NCBI RefSeq assembly: GCF_900155985.1
Contig: NZ_FTMA01000007.1
Coordinates: 1 to 64,000 of the forward strand
From: Maribacter ulvicola
GTDB taxonomy: Bacteria > Bacteroidota > Bacteroidia > Flavobacteriales > Flavobacteriaceae
Direction of reading: 5' to 3'
Length of the DNA stretch: 64,000 nt
Under the pieces are notes generated by a model that made no database searches, was not told the DNA's origin, and was given only the letters and a program-made list of their open reading frames with translations. Below, piece after piece: positions 16,478-25,147 of the stretch (within the stretch, counting starts at the first letter, position 1; each line of letters starts with the position of its first letter). A program made the translations under genes and the position numbers.

Positions 16478-18238
16478 ATGTTTGCGAACTTAGTTAAAGA
16501 AAATTTTAGCTATATAAGGTTAAAACATGGTTTTGCTAATGGTTTATTGATTCCTAAATTTAATAATAAAGTTAGTAACGGTACGTCGCAGTTTTCTTTT
16601 GCCATCGATTTTGGTACTACTAATACACATATAGAATACAAGGTTAATGATGGTATACCTAAACCATTCGAAATTGTAAAGAATGAGCCTTACCATTGCG
16701 GTAGGTTAATTAAAGATTCAGATTATGATGAAGCATATCTAAAACTAAGTAAAGATGATGTGTTGCCAGAAGAAATTGCGGCAAACAAAGAGTTTGAACT
16801 GCCACAACGTACTGCGATAAGTTATCATGGAAAAACTGATTTTAATAGAACTGTTTTTTCAATGGGTAACATAAATATTCCATTCAAATATGAGCGCTAT
16901 TCCTTTGCATTAAATACGGAAGTTAAAACGAATTTAAAATGGAATACCGAGCATAACAGCGCAGCCATAATAGAGGGCTTTTTTGAGCAACTAATAAAAA
17001 TGATACGGAATACTGTATTGGTAAATAATGGCAATGTAGATAAGACAAAGATAATATGGTCATATCCGGCAAGTATGTCTGGTTTTCAATTGTCATTACT
17101 TGAAGAGAAGTGGGAAAATACTATTCATAAATATTTTGGAAAAGAAGTAAGTATTCAAAAGGTTTGTGAGAGTTTAACTCCTTTTTACTACTATACAGGG
17201 GCACTAGGTGTTCCATCATTTAAACCAGTAGTCTCTATAGATATCGGTGGAGGAACATCTGATGTAGCAATATATCAAAATAATTCACCAATATTATTTT
17301 CATCATACAGGTTTGCGGGCGATGCCATTTTTGGAGATAATTATAAGAGAAATATCAATATTAACGGATTCGTCAATAAATATTTTACTAAAATTCAGTC
17401 CATATTAGAATCCAACAAACAAGCAGGTTTAAAAAATATATTAGACGAAATTAAAGCGAGAAACAATTCTAACGACATAGTAAATGCTTTTTTTAGTTTA
17501 GAAAATAACAGGCAGTTGCTAGACAAGAATATTACCATAAATTTTCTTGATCAGCTGAAAGGAGATACAGAATTAAAAATAATCTTCTTATTATTTTATA
17601 CCTCGCAAATCTACCATGTAGCTCAGTTGCTGAAGTCTAAAGATATTGCAATACCGCACACCTTTATATTTTCTGGTACAGCTTCAAAATTATTATCGGT
17701 GGTGGATTCTTCTAGTAATAAGAAAAATTTACAAAAGATAATTAGTCTTGTTTTAAATGAAGTGTTTGATTCTAATGAAACCTATGCAATAAAGTTAGAA
17801 TTACCAGAAAACCCTAAAGAACTTGCAAGTAAGGGTAGTTTATATTTTGAAGCTGATACAGAAATAGAATTAAGGGACATTAAAGAGGTTCTGATTTCTG
17901 AAGATGTGTTATTTGAAAGAGAAAAAGGACATACCTATGACAAGGTTGAGAAATTAGAAACAAAAGCTTTAGAAACATATAAAAACTTTTTGGACTTCTT
18001 TTTTAGTATGAATTCCAAAATACCGTTCAGGGATACTTTTGGCATTGAAAAAGATGCTATGGAGTTTTCAAAATCATTCTTATATGAAAAAGCTGAGGAT
18101 AATTTAAAAATGGGTATTCAGACAAAAATACAAGAACTACAAGGACAAAGTGATGAGGAGATTGGCGAAACGCTATTCTTTTATCCATTGGTCGGTAGTT
18201 TAGGGTCATTAGCATTTGAATTGGTAAATAGAGAATAA
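16478..18238 (+). CDS. Actin/Hsp70-fold ATPase domain (C-terminal part of the split gene)
   Basis: The 586-aa frame has the ATPase signatures of the actin/Hsp70/sugar-kinase fold: phosphate-1 FAIDFGTTNTH (41-51), phosphate-2 VSIDIGGGTSDVA (252-264) with the connecting ESLTPFYYYTGALG (231-244), and an adenosine-type HTFIFSGTASKLL near residue 400. It lacks the Hsp70 substrate domain. It should bind ATP and switch conformation or polymerise. The ATG at 16478 is 95 bp past the upstream stop and has AAGGAAGAG before it, so some reinitiation is possible, but the ancestral start is at 14818. It ends 5 bp before the next ATG. Confidence 0.85.
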   Translation: MFANLVKENFSYIRLKHGFANGLLIPKFNNKVSNGTSQFSFAIDFGTTNTHIEYKVNDGIPKPFEIVKNEPYHCGRLIKDSDYDEAYLKLSKDDVLPEEIAANKEFELPQRTAISYHGKTDFNRTVFSMGNINIPFKYERYSFALNTEVKTNLKWNTEHNSAAIIEGFFEQLIKMIRNTVLVNNGNVDKTKIIWSYPASMSGFQLSLLEEKWENTIHKYFGKEVSIQKVCESLTPFYYYTGALGVPSFKPVVSIDIGGGTSDVAIYQNNSPILFSSYRFAGDAIFGDNYKRNININGFVNKYFTKIQSILESNKQAGLKNILDEIKARNNSNDIVNAFFSLENNRQLLDKNITINFLDQLKGDTELKIIFLLFYTSQIYHVAQLLKSKDIAIPHTFIFSGTASKLLSVVDSSSNKKNLQKIISLVLNEVFDSNETYAIKLELPENPKELASKGSLYFEADTEIELRDIKEVLISEDVLFEREKGHTYDKVEKLETKALETYKNFLDFFFSMNSKIPFRDTFGIEKDAMEFSKSFLYEKAEDNLKMGIQTKIQELQGQSDEEIGETLFFYPLVGSLGSLAFELVNRE

Positions 18239-18243
18239 TATTT

Positions 18244-19455
18244 ATGAAAATTATATATAAACTTATTTTAATAGGCAGTATTGTTACTAATACGATATAC
18301 TCCCAAAATAGTATTGAAGAAAATGATGATTCTCGTTTTTCTCAAAAAGAGTGGAATAATTTAGTCAATTATCTGAATGCAGAAATAACGGCAATAGCAA
18401 TTACTAATCAGGTAGAGAATAATGAATCTATAAGTTCTGGCGAAAAAGAAGATTATCAGGTGTTCTTGGAATCATTAGAAAATAATGAGCAAGAAAACCC
18501 TAAATCTTTTGTAGAAATCACAAAACAACTTAAAGATAATTGGGGGGTAACATTAAAAAATATTAGTCAACCAATAGACTCCTTAAAAAGATATGAACCA
18601 AGAATAATAGATTCATTGTTTGCTGAAATTGAAAATATAAAATCTTATAAAACATTAAAAATAGGCGAATCTAAAGATTACGCTGATTTAAAAAGTTTTT
18701 ATATACCAATTTCGAAATCAATAGACCTTGTCAAAAAAGAAATTAAACAAGAAGTTAGCCAACCGGTAGTTGTAAGAGAGTCTAACTTTCAAAGAAAGAA
18801 GAACAGTTCGCTATTTAAATATTTGATAATACCTGCGTTACTTTTTTTTATATCTACAATAGTATTTTTTATAAAGTGGAAAAAACAAAATAAAAAATAT
18901 AGTGATTTAAAAATTCGTAAAGAGAATGACTATAAAGAAAGAGAATCTGATATTAAAAACTTGAAAATAGATAATAATAGCCTAAGAAACGAAAATGCCA
19001 ATTTAAAGAATGACTTGAAACAAATTAAGCAAGAGAAAGCTTTAAAGAAGCCAGAAGAAAGAAAGATTATTAAAGAGGAGACAAAGTCGCCAGCAATAGA
19101 ATTAGTTGCAGAACCAGTTATTAAAGAACCTAAAGTGCTTTATGCAGGAAAGCCAACAACAGATGGTAAATTTATTCCAGTTTCTTCCTCTCCTTTATAT
19201 GGGCAAACTATTTATAAGTTATACGTAAAGGAAGATGGTCTTTCTGCAGATTTTGAAATAGAGCTTGTTGATCAATTCATTACCAGAGAAGTTACCAATG
19301 CCCCAGATGAATATTTGTATAGGGTATGTAATCAAGAGAATTCAAACAAAGAATTTAGTAGAGAAATAACAACCACTAAAAGGGGTCTTGCTGTTTTAAT
19401 CAATGACGAATGGCTTGTAAAAGAAGAGAATAAAGCAACAATAAAATTTCAGTAA
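18244..19455 (+). CDS. Membrane protein with periplasmic domain, coiled coil and cytoplasmic beta domain
   Basis: The 403-aa protein has a signal sequence (1-20), a periplasmic helical region (21-188), one membrane helix (189-212), a lysine/glutamate/asparagine-rich coiled coil (about 213-270) and a C-terminal beta-rich domain (about 295-403) that would lie in the cytoplasm. No family is recognised. The layout suits a tether linking periplasmic partners to the cytoplasmic tubulin- and actin-fold proteins. It starts 5 bp after the ATPase gene and overlaps the next start by one base (TAATG). Confidence 0.65.
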   Translation: MKIIYKLILIGSIVTNTIYSQNSIEENDDSRFSQKEWNNLVNYLNAEITAIAITNQVENNESISSGEKEDYQVFLESLENNEQENPKSFVEITKQLKDNWGVTLKNISQPIDSLKRYEPRIIDSLFAEIENIKSYKTLKIGESKDYADLKSFYIPISKSIDLVKKEIKQEVSQPVVVRESNFQRKKNSSLFKYLIIPALLFFISTIVFFIKWKKQNKKYSDLKIRKENDYKERESDIKNLKIDNNSLRNENANLKNDLKQIKQEKALKKPEERKIIKEETKSPAIELVAEPVIKEPKVLYAGKPTTDGKFIPVSSSPLYGQTIYKLYVKEDGLSADFEIELVDQFITREVTNAPDEYLYRVCNQENSNKEFSREITTTKRGLAVLINDEWLVKEENKATIKFQ

Positions 19456-19772
19456 TGGACGAACAAATATTAAATATCATTATTGCCGTCATTATAATAA
19501 TTCAGGTCATTGTATTTATTATAAATATGACAAGAATATTCGCTTATAAACAATCTATAGGTAACATACAAAATTACAAAATAAAGGACGCATTTGTTCC
19601 TGAAAAATATATGAATAGTATTACTGTAAGGGAGATATTGACAGACAATATTCCAGAGTCTTATATGCAACCAGTGCCTGAAAATGTTGAATATGTCACT
19701 GATGAAGAAAAAGAATATTACGATCCAAATTCTGAGCAGAGTTTAGGGGGACAGGAAGACGAAATTCTATAA
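19455..19772 (+). CDS. Small single-helix membrane protein
   Basis: The 105-aa protein has one strongly hydrophobic N-terminal helix (residues 5-24) and an acidic cytoplasmic or periplasmic tail ending DEIL. No homology is recognised. Its overlap with the preceding stop supports translation as part of the operon, perhaps as a small subunit of the motor complex that follows. Confidence 0.6.
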   Translation: MDEQILNIIIAVIIIIQVIVFIINMTRIFAYKQSIGNIQNYKIKDAFVPEKYMNSITVREILTDNIPESYMQPVPENVEYVTDEEKEYYDPNSEQSLGGQEDEIL

Positions 19773-19815
19773 TTAATATTACTTGTTATAAGTATATCAT
19801 AAACATAAAACTAAA

Positions 19816-21153
19816 ATGAATATATCGCTTATTGATTTTAAGGGTAGAAAAAATAGATCTCAATATGAGATTTTAAAATCTATAAATAATTATTTACTAA
19901 GAAATAAAGGTGCAATTAGCGACTTTATGTTGGTGAAGGATATAGTTGATAGAAATATTGACAAGACCGATGATCAAATTACCAGTAGTATACCTACGCC
20001 TCTTTATTTAGGATTAATGGGTACCATGTTGGGTATTATCGGTGGCTTATATTTTATGCCTACAATTGCTGCACCTGTTCCTGGTGGCGTTGAGAGCGCT
20101 GACCCTATTTCTGGTATAGATTCTTTGTTAGACGGCGTTAAAATAGCAATGATTGCTAGTGTAGTCGGTTTGTTTTTGACTGTTATTAGTAATGTTGTTT
20201 TTTTAAGAGTGAGGAAATCTGTTGAGAATCAAAAAAATGATTTGTTTACATTTATTCAAACAGAACTACTGCCAATACTTTCAAAAAACACAGCATCAAG
20301 TTTACATACTTTACAGACCAACTTATTAAAATTCAACTCTGATTTTACCTCTAATATGACTCAATTTAGTGGTATAATAACAGCAGTAAAAGATACATTC
20401 GATAGTCAGTTAGATGTAGTTGAAGAATTAAAAAGAATCGATGTTGCTAATATTGCCAAATATAATATTGATGTGATGCAGCAATTAAAATCTTCTTTTA
20501 GAAACCTAAAAGACCTATCAGAGTACTTGCTAAAGACCAATAGTTTACTTAAAAATACCGAACAATTAAATCTTTCGATTAATAGTCAATTAGATAAAGT
20601 TGGTGATATTTCTGAAATGGTTAAAAAGTTTGATGCTCATGCTTCTCATATTTCTGATAATTCAAAATACCTAGCTTCTCATTTTGAGAATTTTGATGAA
20701 AGAGAGCAAGCTATCAATAATAGAATGATTGACTATGATAGAAATACAGGTAAAATGATTGACGAATTGTCACTTTCTTTCCAGAATAGAAAAGATGAAT
20801 TTAATAAAAAAGATGTAGAAATATCTTCTGATTTCAACAAACTATTCGAAAATCTAAAATCAAAAACTGAAAAGGTTTTTGATGATGAGAGCGGGAATAT
20901 TAAAGCAATAATGTCTAATGTAAAAGATGTTAAGAGTGATGTAGACAATTTGCAAGGAGTATCTTCTGAGTTGTCCGGTCTTAAAAAGAGCGTATCATTC
21001 CATGATGATACGATAAAAGATTTATTAGAGGTCATAAAAACCCAATCCATAATTGTTGAAAGACCTAAAATTATCAATATTGGCACAATTACATTTCTAA
21101 GTATCGGTATTATAACGTGCTTAGTAGCCATTTATAAATTATTGACTTACTAA
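19816..21153 (+). CDS. MotA/ExbB/ZorA-like motor protein with long coiled tail
   Basis: The 445-aa protein has a helix PLYLGLMGTMLGIIGGLYF (62-80) matching the conserved proton-channel helix of MotA/TolQ/ExbB/ZorA, and a second channel helix at about 107-130. About 280 residues of helical, coiled-coil-like sequence follow (140-410), comparable to the long tail of ZorA in Zorya defence systems. Unusually, a third hydrophobic helix closes the protein (about 419-443), so the tail returns to the membrane. It forms an ion-driven stator pair with the next gene, which it overlaps by one base. Confidence 0.82.
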   Translation: MNISLIDFKGRKNRSQYEILKSINNYLLRNKGAISDFMLVKDIVDRNIDKTDDQITSSIPTPLYLGLMGTMLGIIGGLYFMPTIAAPVPGGVESADPISGIDSLLDGVKIAMIASVVGLFLTVISNVVFLRVRKSVENQKNDLFTFIQTELLPILSKNTASSLHTLQTNLLKFNSDFTSNMTQFSGIITAVKDTFDSQLDVVEELKRIDVANIAKYNIDVMQQLKSSFRNLKDLSEYLLKTNSLLKNTEQLNLSINSQLDKVGDISEMVKKFDAHASHISDNSKYLASHFENFDEREQAINNRMIDYDRNTGKMIDELSLSFQNRKDEFNKKDVEISSDFNKLFENLKSKTEKVFDDESGNIKAIMSNVKDVKSDVDNLQGVSSELSGLKKSVSFHDDTIKDLLEVIKTQSIIVERPKIINIGTITFLSIGIITCLVAIYKLLTY

Positions 21154-21797
21154 TGGCAGCAAAGAAAAAAAGTAGTGATTTCTTCTGGGTGAGTTTTGCA
21201 GATTTAATGACAAGTCTGTTTTTTATCATGCTTGTTTTGTTTGTGTTGACAGTAGTTTATTTACGTGTTGAGCAGAATAAAATAATAGCGGAAGTAGAGG
21301 AATTAGAAAAAATAGTACAATTAAAAGAGCAATTTAAAGCACTGCAAGGAGATGAAGATTTTTACTACTTGGAAGAATGTAAAAAATACGTTGCTTCAAG
21401 CTTAATGGGGATAGAAATTTTTGAACCTAATAAAACTGAAATTTTACCTGAGTATAGGGAGGTAACCTTAGAGGTGGGAGAAAAAATCGAATATTTTTTA
21501 AATACGCTACAAGAGAACAATCCAGATTTTTCTTATCTCGTAATAATTGAAGGTAACATGGGAAATTCATATGACATGAAATTTTCGCCTGATACAAAAT
21601 TTGGTTATACGAGAAGCTATGATAGGGCATTGGCAGTATATAATTTATGGACTGAAAATGAAATAGATTTTAGAAAATCTAACGTTGAGGTTTTGATTGC
21701 AGGTAGTGGATTCAATGGACTGTGTAGAGAAGAAGATGAAGAAAAAAACAAACGGTTTTCCATTCAAATAATACCTAAAGTAAGTAGTAGATTATGA
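21153..21797 (+). CDS. MotB/ZorB-like motor protein
   Basis: The 214-aa protein has the MotB-type start: a charged N-terminus, then one membrane helix with WVSFADLMTSLFFIML (12-27). D17 in FADLMT matches the proton-binding aspartate of MotB (D32 in E. coli). The rest is periplasmic and ends in an OmpA-like region (SYDRALAVYNLW, then KRFSIQIIPK) normally used to grip peptidoglycan. With the preceding gene it should form a complete 5:2-type ion-powered motor. The gene overlaps the protease gene by ATGA. Confidence 0.85.
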   Translation: MAAKKKSSDFFWVSFADLMTSLFFIMLVLFVLTVVYLRVEQNKIIAEVEELEKIVQLKEQFKALQGDEDFYYLEECKKYVASSLMGIEIFEPNKTEILPEYREVTLEVGEKIEYFLNTLQENNPDFSYLVIIEGNMGNSYDMKFSPDTKFGYTRSYDRALAVYNLWTENEIDFRKSNVEVLIAGSGFNGLCREEDEEKNKRFSIQIIPKVSSRL

Positions 21798-22309
21798 GGT
21801 TATTTATACTGATAATTTTGATTGTTTTTTCGTCGTGTAAGCGACCCAATAGAGGTAATAGCCCCAAACCTAGTTATAGCACACAGCAAGAAAATGTTTC
21901 TAATACTAGAGCACGAAAAATTACTGGTTCAGAAATTAAAATGATTTATGAAAATGGGGTTTATAAAATACCAACAGAAGTGAATGGTATTTCAATGAAA
22001 TTTATATTTGATACAGGAGCAAGTACAATTTCTATTTCAGAAACTGAAGCATTGTATCTCTACAAGCAAGGAGCTATAAATGAAGAAGATATTTTAGGTA
22101 GTGTATATTTTCAAGATGCTACAGGAAATATTTCGGAAGGAACAGAAATTAATTTGAAATCTGTAAAAATTGGTAGTTACACCATGACCAATGTAAAAGC
22201 CTCTGTTGTACATAATTTACAAGCACCATTGTTATTAGGGCAATCTGCATTATCTAGATTTGGGAAAGTAACAATTGACTATGATAAAAGCATAATTCGT
22301 TTTGAATAG
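21794..22309 (+). CDS. Retropepsin-like aspartic protease, lipoprotein
   Basis: The 171-aa protein has a lipoprotein-type signal (C15 in VFSSC) and a single retropepsin-like domain with the active site FDTGAS (D73 at 72-77) and the flap-side hydrophobic LLLGQSALSRF. Such enzymes work as dimers. It would be anchored on the periplasmic face or outer membrane. Coupling to the motor gene by ATGA and to the nuclease gene by an 8-bp overlap suggests it processes one of the operon's exported proteins, but this is inference. Confidence 0.78.
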   Translation: MRLFILIILIVFSSCKRPNRGNSPKPSYSTQQENVSNTRARKITGSEIKMIYENGVYKIPTEVNGISMKFIFDTGASTISISETEALYLYKQGAINEEDILGSVYFQDATGNISEGTEINLKSVKIGSYTMTNVKASVVHNLQAPLLLGQSALSRFGKVTIDYDKSIIRFE

Positions 22310-22871
22310 AAATATATATTACATTTTAGTATTGTTCTTGAGTCTAAGCTGTAAAAGAAATAGACCTCAGACTACTTTTAAGAAGGAAGCCGTTGTTGAA
22401 ATACCGGTAGAATCTACAAGGGAATCTGGCGAGGCGAGAAAGAGCAAGGTTACTAAGAACAAAATTTTAGATGCTAAGATTATTAAAATAATCGACGGAG
22501 ATACTGCTGAAATTTTATATGATGAATTACCCATTAAATTACGTTTAGCTCACATAGATACCCCTGAGAAACGAGGGAAGCAACCATATGGTAACAGAGC
22601 GAAAATTGCTCTTTCAGATTTATGCTTTGGTCAAATGGTAAAAATTCATACAGAAGGTAAATATGATGGGTTTGGAAGACTAATTGCTGTTATTTATAAT
22701 AATCAAGGTCTTAATGTAAATAAAGAAATGGTTAGATTAGGTATGGCTTGGCACTATAAAAAACATTCTGATGACCACAGTTATGATGTATTGGAAAAGG
22801 AGGCGAGAAGCTTAAGAGTTGGTCTATGGCAAGACAATAACCCAATTGCCCCATGGAACTACAGAAAATAA
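22302..22871 (+). CDS. Thermonuclease (SNase-like) lipoprotein
   Basis: The 189-aa protein carries a clear lipobox (LSLSC, C17) and then a staphylococcal nuclease domain: IDGDTAEI, the active-site LRLAHIDTPEKRG (R and E matching R35 and E43 of S. aureus nuclease) and DGFGRLIAV (R87 equivalent). These calcium enzymes cut DNA and RNA. The start is a TTG inside the previous gene's last codons, the only start that leaves the signal peptide intact. A membrane-tethered nuclease at the end of a motor operon points to cutting nucleic acid in the periplasm. Confidence 0.85.
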   Translation: MNRNIYYILVLFLSLSCKRNRPQTTFKKEAVVEIPVESTRESGEARKSKVTKNKILDAKIIKIIDGDTAEILYDELPIKLRLAHIDTPEKRGKQPYGNRAKIALSDLCFGQMVKIHTEGKYDGFGRLIAVIYNNQGLNVNKEMVRLGMAWHYKKHSDDHSYDVLEKEARSLRVGLWQDNNPIAPWNYRK

Positions 22872-22888
22872 TACAAATAGGTTAGAAA

Positions 22889-23713
22889 ATGGATTTAAAT
22901 TCAATTAGAAGAATTATTTGTTTAGTTCTTTACTTATTAAGTTTCAACCTTTCTTCCCAAGAACAAATAAGCCTGATTTCTTGGAACATTAGAGACTTTG
23001 GTAAAACCAAAAACAGCGAAGAGTTAGATAGCATGGCAGAAATTGTACGTTATGCGGATATTGTAGCCATACAAGAAGTAGTAGCAGGCTTTGGAGGTGC
23101 ACAGGCGGTGGCTAAACTTGCCGATAACCTCAATAGAAAAGGAGCTAAGTGGGATTATGTAATTAGCAACCCTACCAATAGCACAAAATACGTTACCGAG
23201 CGCTACGCTTTTATTTGGAAGACGAAGAACATAAAGATAAAAAATAGAGGAGCATTAATTTCTGAACTGGATGCTCTTGTTGATCGAGAACCATTTTTTC
23301 TTGATTTTTATGTAGATGGCCAAAAATTATCCATAATTAACTTTCATTCAAGGCCGCATGATAAAAACCCGGAAAAAGAAATTTTGGCAATTACTGATTA
23401 TTTAAATTCAGATGATTTTCAACATCCAATTATATTGGCGGGCGATTTTAATTTGGATCAAAAAGAATCTGTTTTCATGGGTTTAAAGGCGCAGGGCTAC
23501 AACGCCTCGGTTATAGATACTAAAACTACATTGAAACAAAATTGTTCAACAAATGGCTATTTAAATTACCCTATTGATAATATTTTCTATTCAAATAAAA
23601 TTTCTGCCAAAAGCAGTTATGTAATTGATTATGTAAAAGCTTGTGAGAATCTTTCTAGTGCTAGAGCGTTGTCTGATCACCTGCCAGTGTTACTGAATTT
23701 TAGTTTGTATTAG
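22889..23713 (+). CDS. Secreted endonuclease/exonuclease/phosphatase (DNase I-like) protein
   Basis: The 274-aa protein has an N-terminal signal sequence (about 1-24) and the EEP-fold catalytic set: SWNIRDFG (N33), AIQEV (E63), AGDFNLD (about 185-191), DNIFYS and SDHLPV (D263/H264). The family hydrolyses phosphodiesters in DNA, RNA or phospholipids; the DNase I-like arrangement favours DNA. It is the last gene of the operon, 17 bp after the SNase gene, and ends at a terminator. Two exported nucleases of unrelated folds in one operon is unusual. Confidence 0.85.
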   Translation: MDLNSIRRIICLVLYLLSFNLSSQEQISLISWNIRDFGKTKNSEELDSMAEIVRYADIVAIQEVVAGFGGAQAVAKLADNLNRKGAKWDYVISNPTNSTKYVTERYAFIWKTKNIKIKNRGALISELDALVDREPFFLDFYVDGQKLSIINFHSRPHDKNPEKEILAITDYLNSDDFQHPIILAGDFNLDQKESVFMGLKAQGYNASVIDTKTTLKQNCSTNGYLNYPIDNIFYSNKISAKSSYVIDYVKACENLSSARALSDHLPVLLNFSLY

Positions 23714-23723
23714 TATTTTAATA

Positions 23724-23762
23724 AAAAAGAGGAGTGAGCAAATATTTACTCATTCCTCTTTG
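23724..23762. terminator. Bidirectional terminator between the operon and a small lipoprotein gene
   Basis: A hairpin (AAAGAGGAGTGAG / ACTCATTCCTCTTT, with one wobble pair) has A/T runs on both sides, so it can end transcription of the plus-strand operon and of the convergent minus-strand gene. Confidence 0.85.
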
Positions 23763-23771
23763 TAATTTAAC

Positions 23772-23933
23772 TTAATTTGAAAGGTCAGGTGGCGGTGGAG
23801 GAGGTGGAATATCTCCGCCATCACCACAGCAAGCTTGAAGTTCTACTTCTTTTTCAGATAGATCTTGTGGGTCACATGATAAATAGACAGAACTGAAAAT
23901 AACGGTTAATAAAACGATATATATTTTCTTCAT
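23772..23933 (-). CDS. Small lipoprotein with proline tract, 53 aa
   Basis: The likely start is the ATG at 23933, giving a lysine-rich signal and a lipobox-like VYLSC. The mature peptide is short: DPQDLSEKE, then ACCGDGGD, seven prolines and DLSN. A longer frame exists upstream, but only this start places the signal peptide at the N-terminus. Function is unknown. It converges on the big operon and shares its terminator. Confidence 0.65.
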   Translation of the reverse strand: MKKIYIVLLTVIFSSVYLSCDPQDLSEKEVELQACCGDGGDIPPPPPPPDLSN

Positions 23934-24311
23934 TTTGTTTAAGATTTTTGGACATACCAATGGCTGTCCGATTTTGAAATCAGTGAATTGTGGCGATAGA
24001 AATCGCACATAAAAATGAAGGGACGTCTCCCTGGTTTGAGAAGTGGAAATCCAAATACGGTAGTGCCTAGTTACTTCTCAATCGGACTAGTTACCGACCG
24101 TATTTTAGATTCCCGAGCGTTTGATTTATATATGAGCTCTGGTAGCAATGCATAGCTCTAAATCAACCTGAAACAAAGAAAAGAGAAGTTGATGGATTAG
24201 GGCTAGACATAACCCCGACTTGTGTTCGACAAGTATTTGACACCAATGATAACGGTGCTTGGAAGAGGTTTTGTTAAGGATTGATAAAAATTAATTTGTA
24301 ATTTTAAGACT
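23934..24311. other. Intergenic region with several hairpins; possible structured RNA or leader
   Basis: Arms TTGAGAAGT (24036-24044) and ACTTCTCAA (24073-24081) are exact complements. Further small hairpins occur near 24135-24160 (GAGCT/AGCTC) and 24219-24235 (ACTTGT/ACAAGT around GTTCG). GC is locally higher than in the flanks. No protein fragment is seen. A small RNA or the 5' leader of the divergent genes would fit, but nothing identifies a known RNA family. Confidence 0.3.
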
Positions 24312-25037
24312 ATGAATGAGGAAAATATTAATGAAATAGTTGAGAAAGTTTTCCAAAAGGCGAAAAGTATTTGTTCAAAAAAATCAAAACATGCACTTAG
24401 TAAGCATATCGCAGAATCAACTTTCGTAAGTTCTAGAACAATTGAAAGACTTTATGATAAATACCTTGATAAAAAAGAAGGGGTAGGTGAGCAAAATGAA
24501 CACACTATAAATGTGCTATGCCAATATCTGGGGTATGATTCTTATGCAGATTACGTTAAACAAAATGGTCTCTATACAACAATTTCAAATGTAGAGGCTC
24601 AAAAGAATGACAAGAGTAAAGTAGGTAAGGACGATTATAGGATATGGAAGGTATTGGCAGTGGTAAGTTTAATAGTGGTTGTTGGATTAATTCTTGGGTT
24701 AAGTGAAAAGCATAAGGAGACCTTGTGTATGACGTGGAAAACTGATCATTTTGAAAAGGTAGCGTGTGTGGCAGGAACTAATGAAAGCATAATTCCATTA
24801 GATGAAGTAAGGTTACGGAATTTTAGAAAAGTTGAGGTTGATTTAATTACAGATTTTTTTGATGAAACTACTCAGATGCCATTGATATGGTATTATAAGT
24901 CTGGAGGTAAGATGGAATATTATACTGCACCCGGGAAGCACCCCATTAACGGAAAAACCTTAAAAGAAATTACTGAGCATATGGTAGATACATATGTACC
25001 CCTTCATACGTATAAGAAAAATTCATTTGTAGAATAA
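24312..25037 (+). CDS. Hypothetical single-pass membrane protein with HTH-like N-terminus
   Basis: The 241-aa protein has an N-terminal region (1-100) resembling a small DNA-binding or KilA-type helical domain (HALSKHIAES.FVSSRTIERLYDKY), one membrane helix (about 110-132) and a C-terminal domain with CMTWKTDHFEKVAC and KHPINGKTLKEIT. The combination suggests a membrane-tethered regulator. It stands alone before tRNA-Met. I recognise the general type from Bacteroidota but not a function. Confidence 0.6.
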   Translation: MNEENINEIVEKVFQKAKSICSKKSKHALSKHIAESTFVSSRTIERLYDKYLDKKEGVGEQNEHTINVLCQYLGYDSYADYVKQNGLYTTISNVEAQKNDKSKVGKDDYRIWKVLAVVSLIVVVGLILGLSEKHKETLCMTWKTDHFEKVACVAGTNESIIPLDEVRLRNFRKVEVDLITDFFDETTQMPLIWYYKSGGKMEYYTAPGKHPINGKTLKEITEHMVDTYVPLHTYKKNSFVE

Positions 25038-25147
25038 ATTAGTTTCAGAAATATTTTATGTGGAAATATTAACGATAATGAAATAAAATTTGGCATAAAA
25101 AAAACGGTCTAACTTTCGTTAAACCGTTGCTGTGCCTTTGCTTATTG

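Noticed and set aside
20733..21131. 132-codon minus-strand ORF
   Set aside because: It is the antisense of the coiled-coil tail of the MotA-like gene, rich in serine and leucine.
11499..23713. Zorya phage-defence system
   Set aside because: Only the ZorA- and ZorB-like motor genes match; no ZorC, ZorD helicase or ZorE nuclease is present, and tubulin- and actin-fold proteins are not part of Zorya. I call it ZorAB-like, not Zorya.
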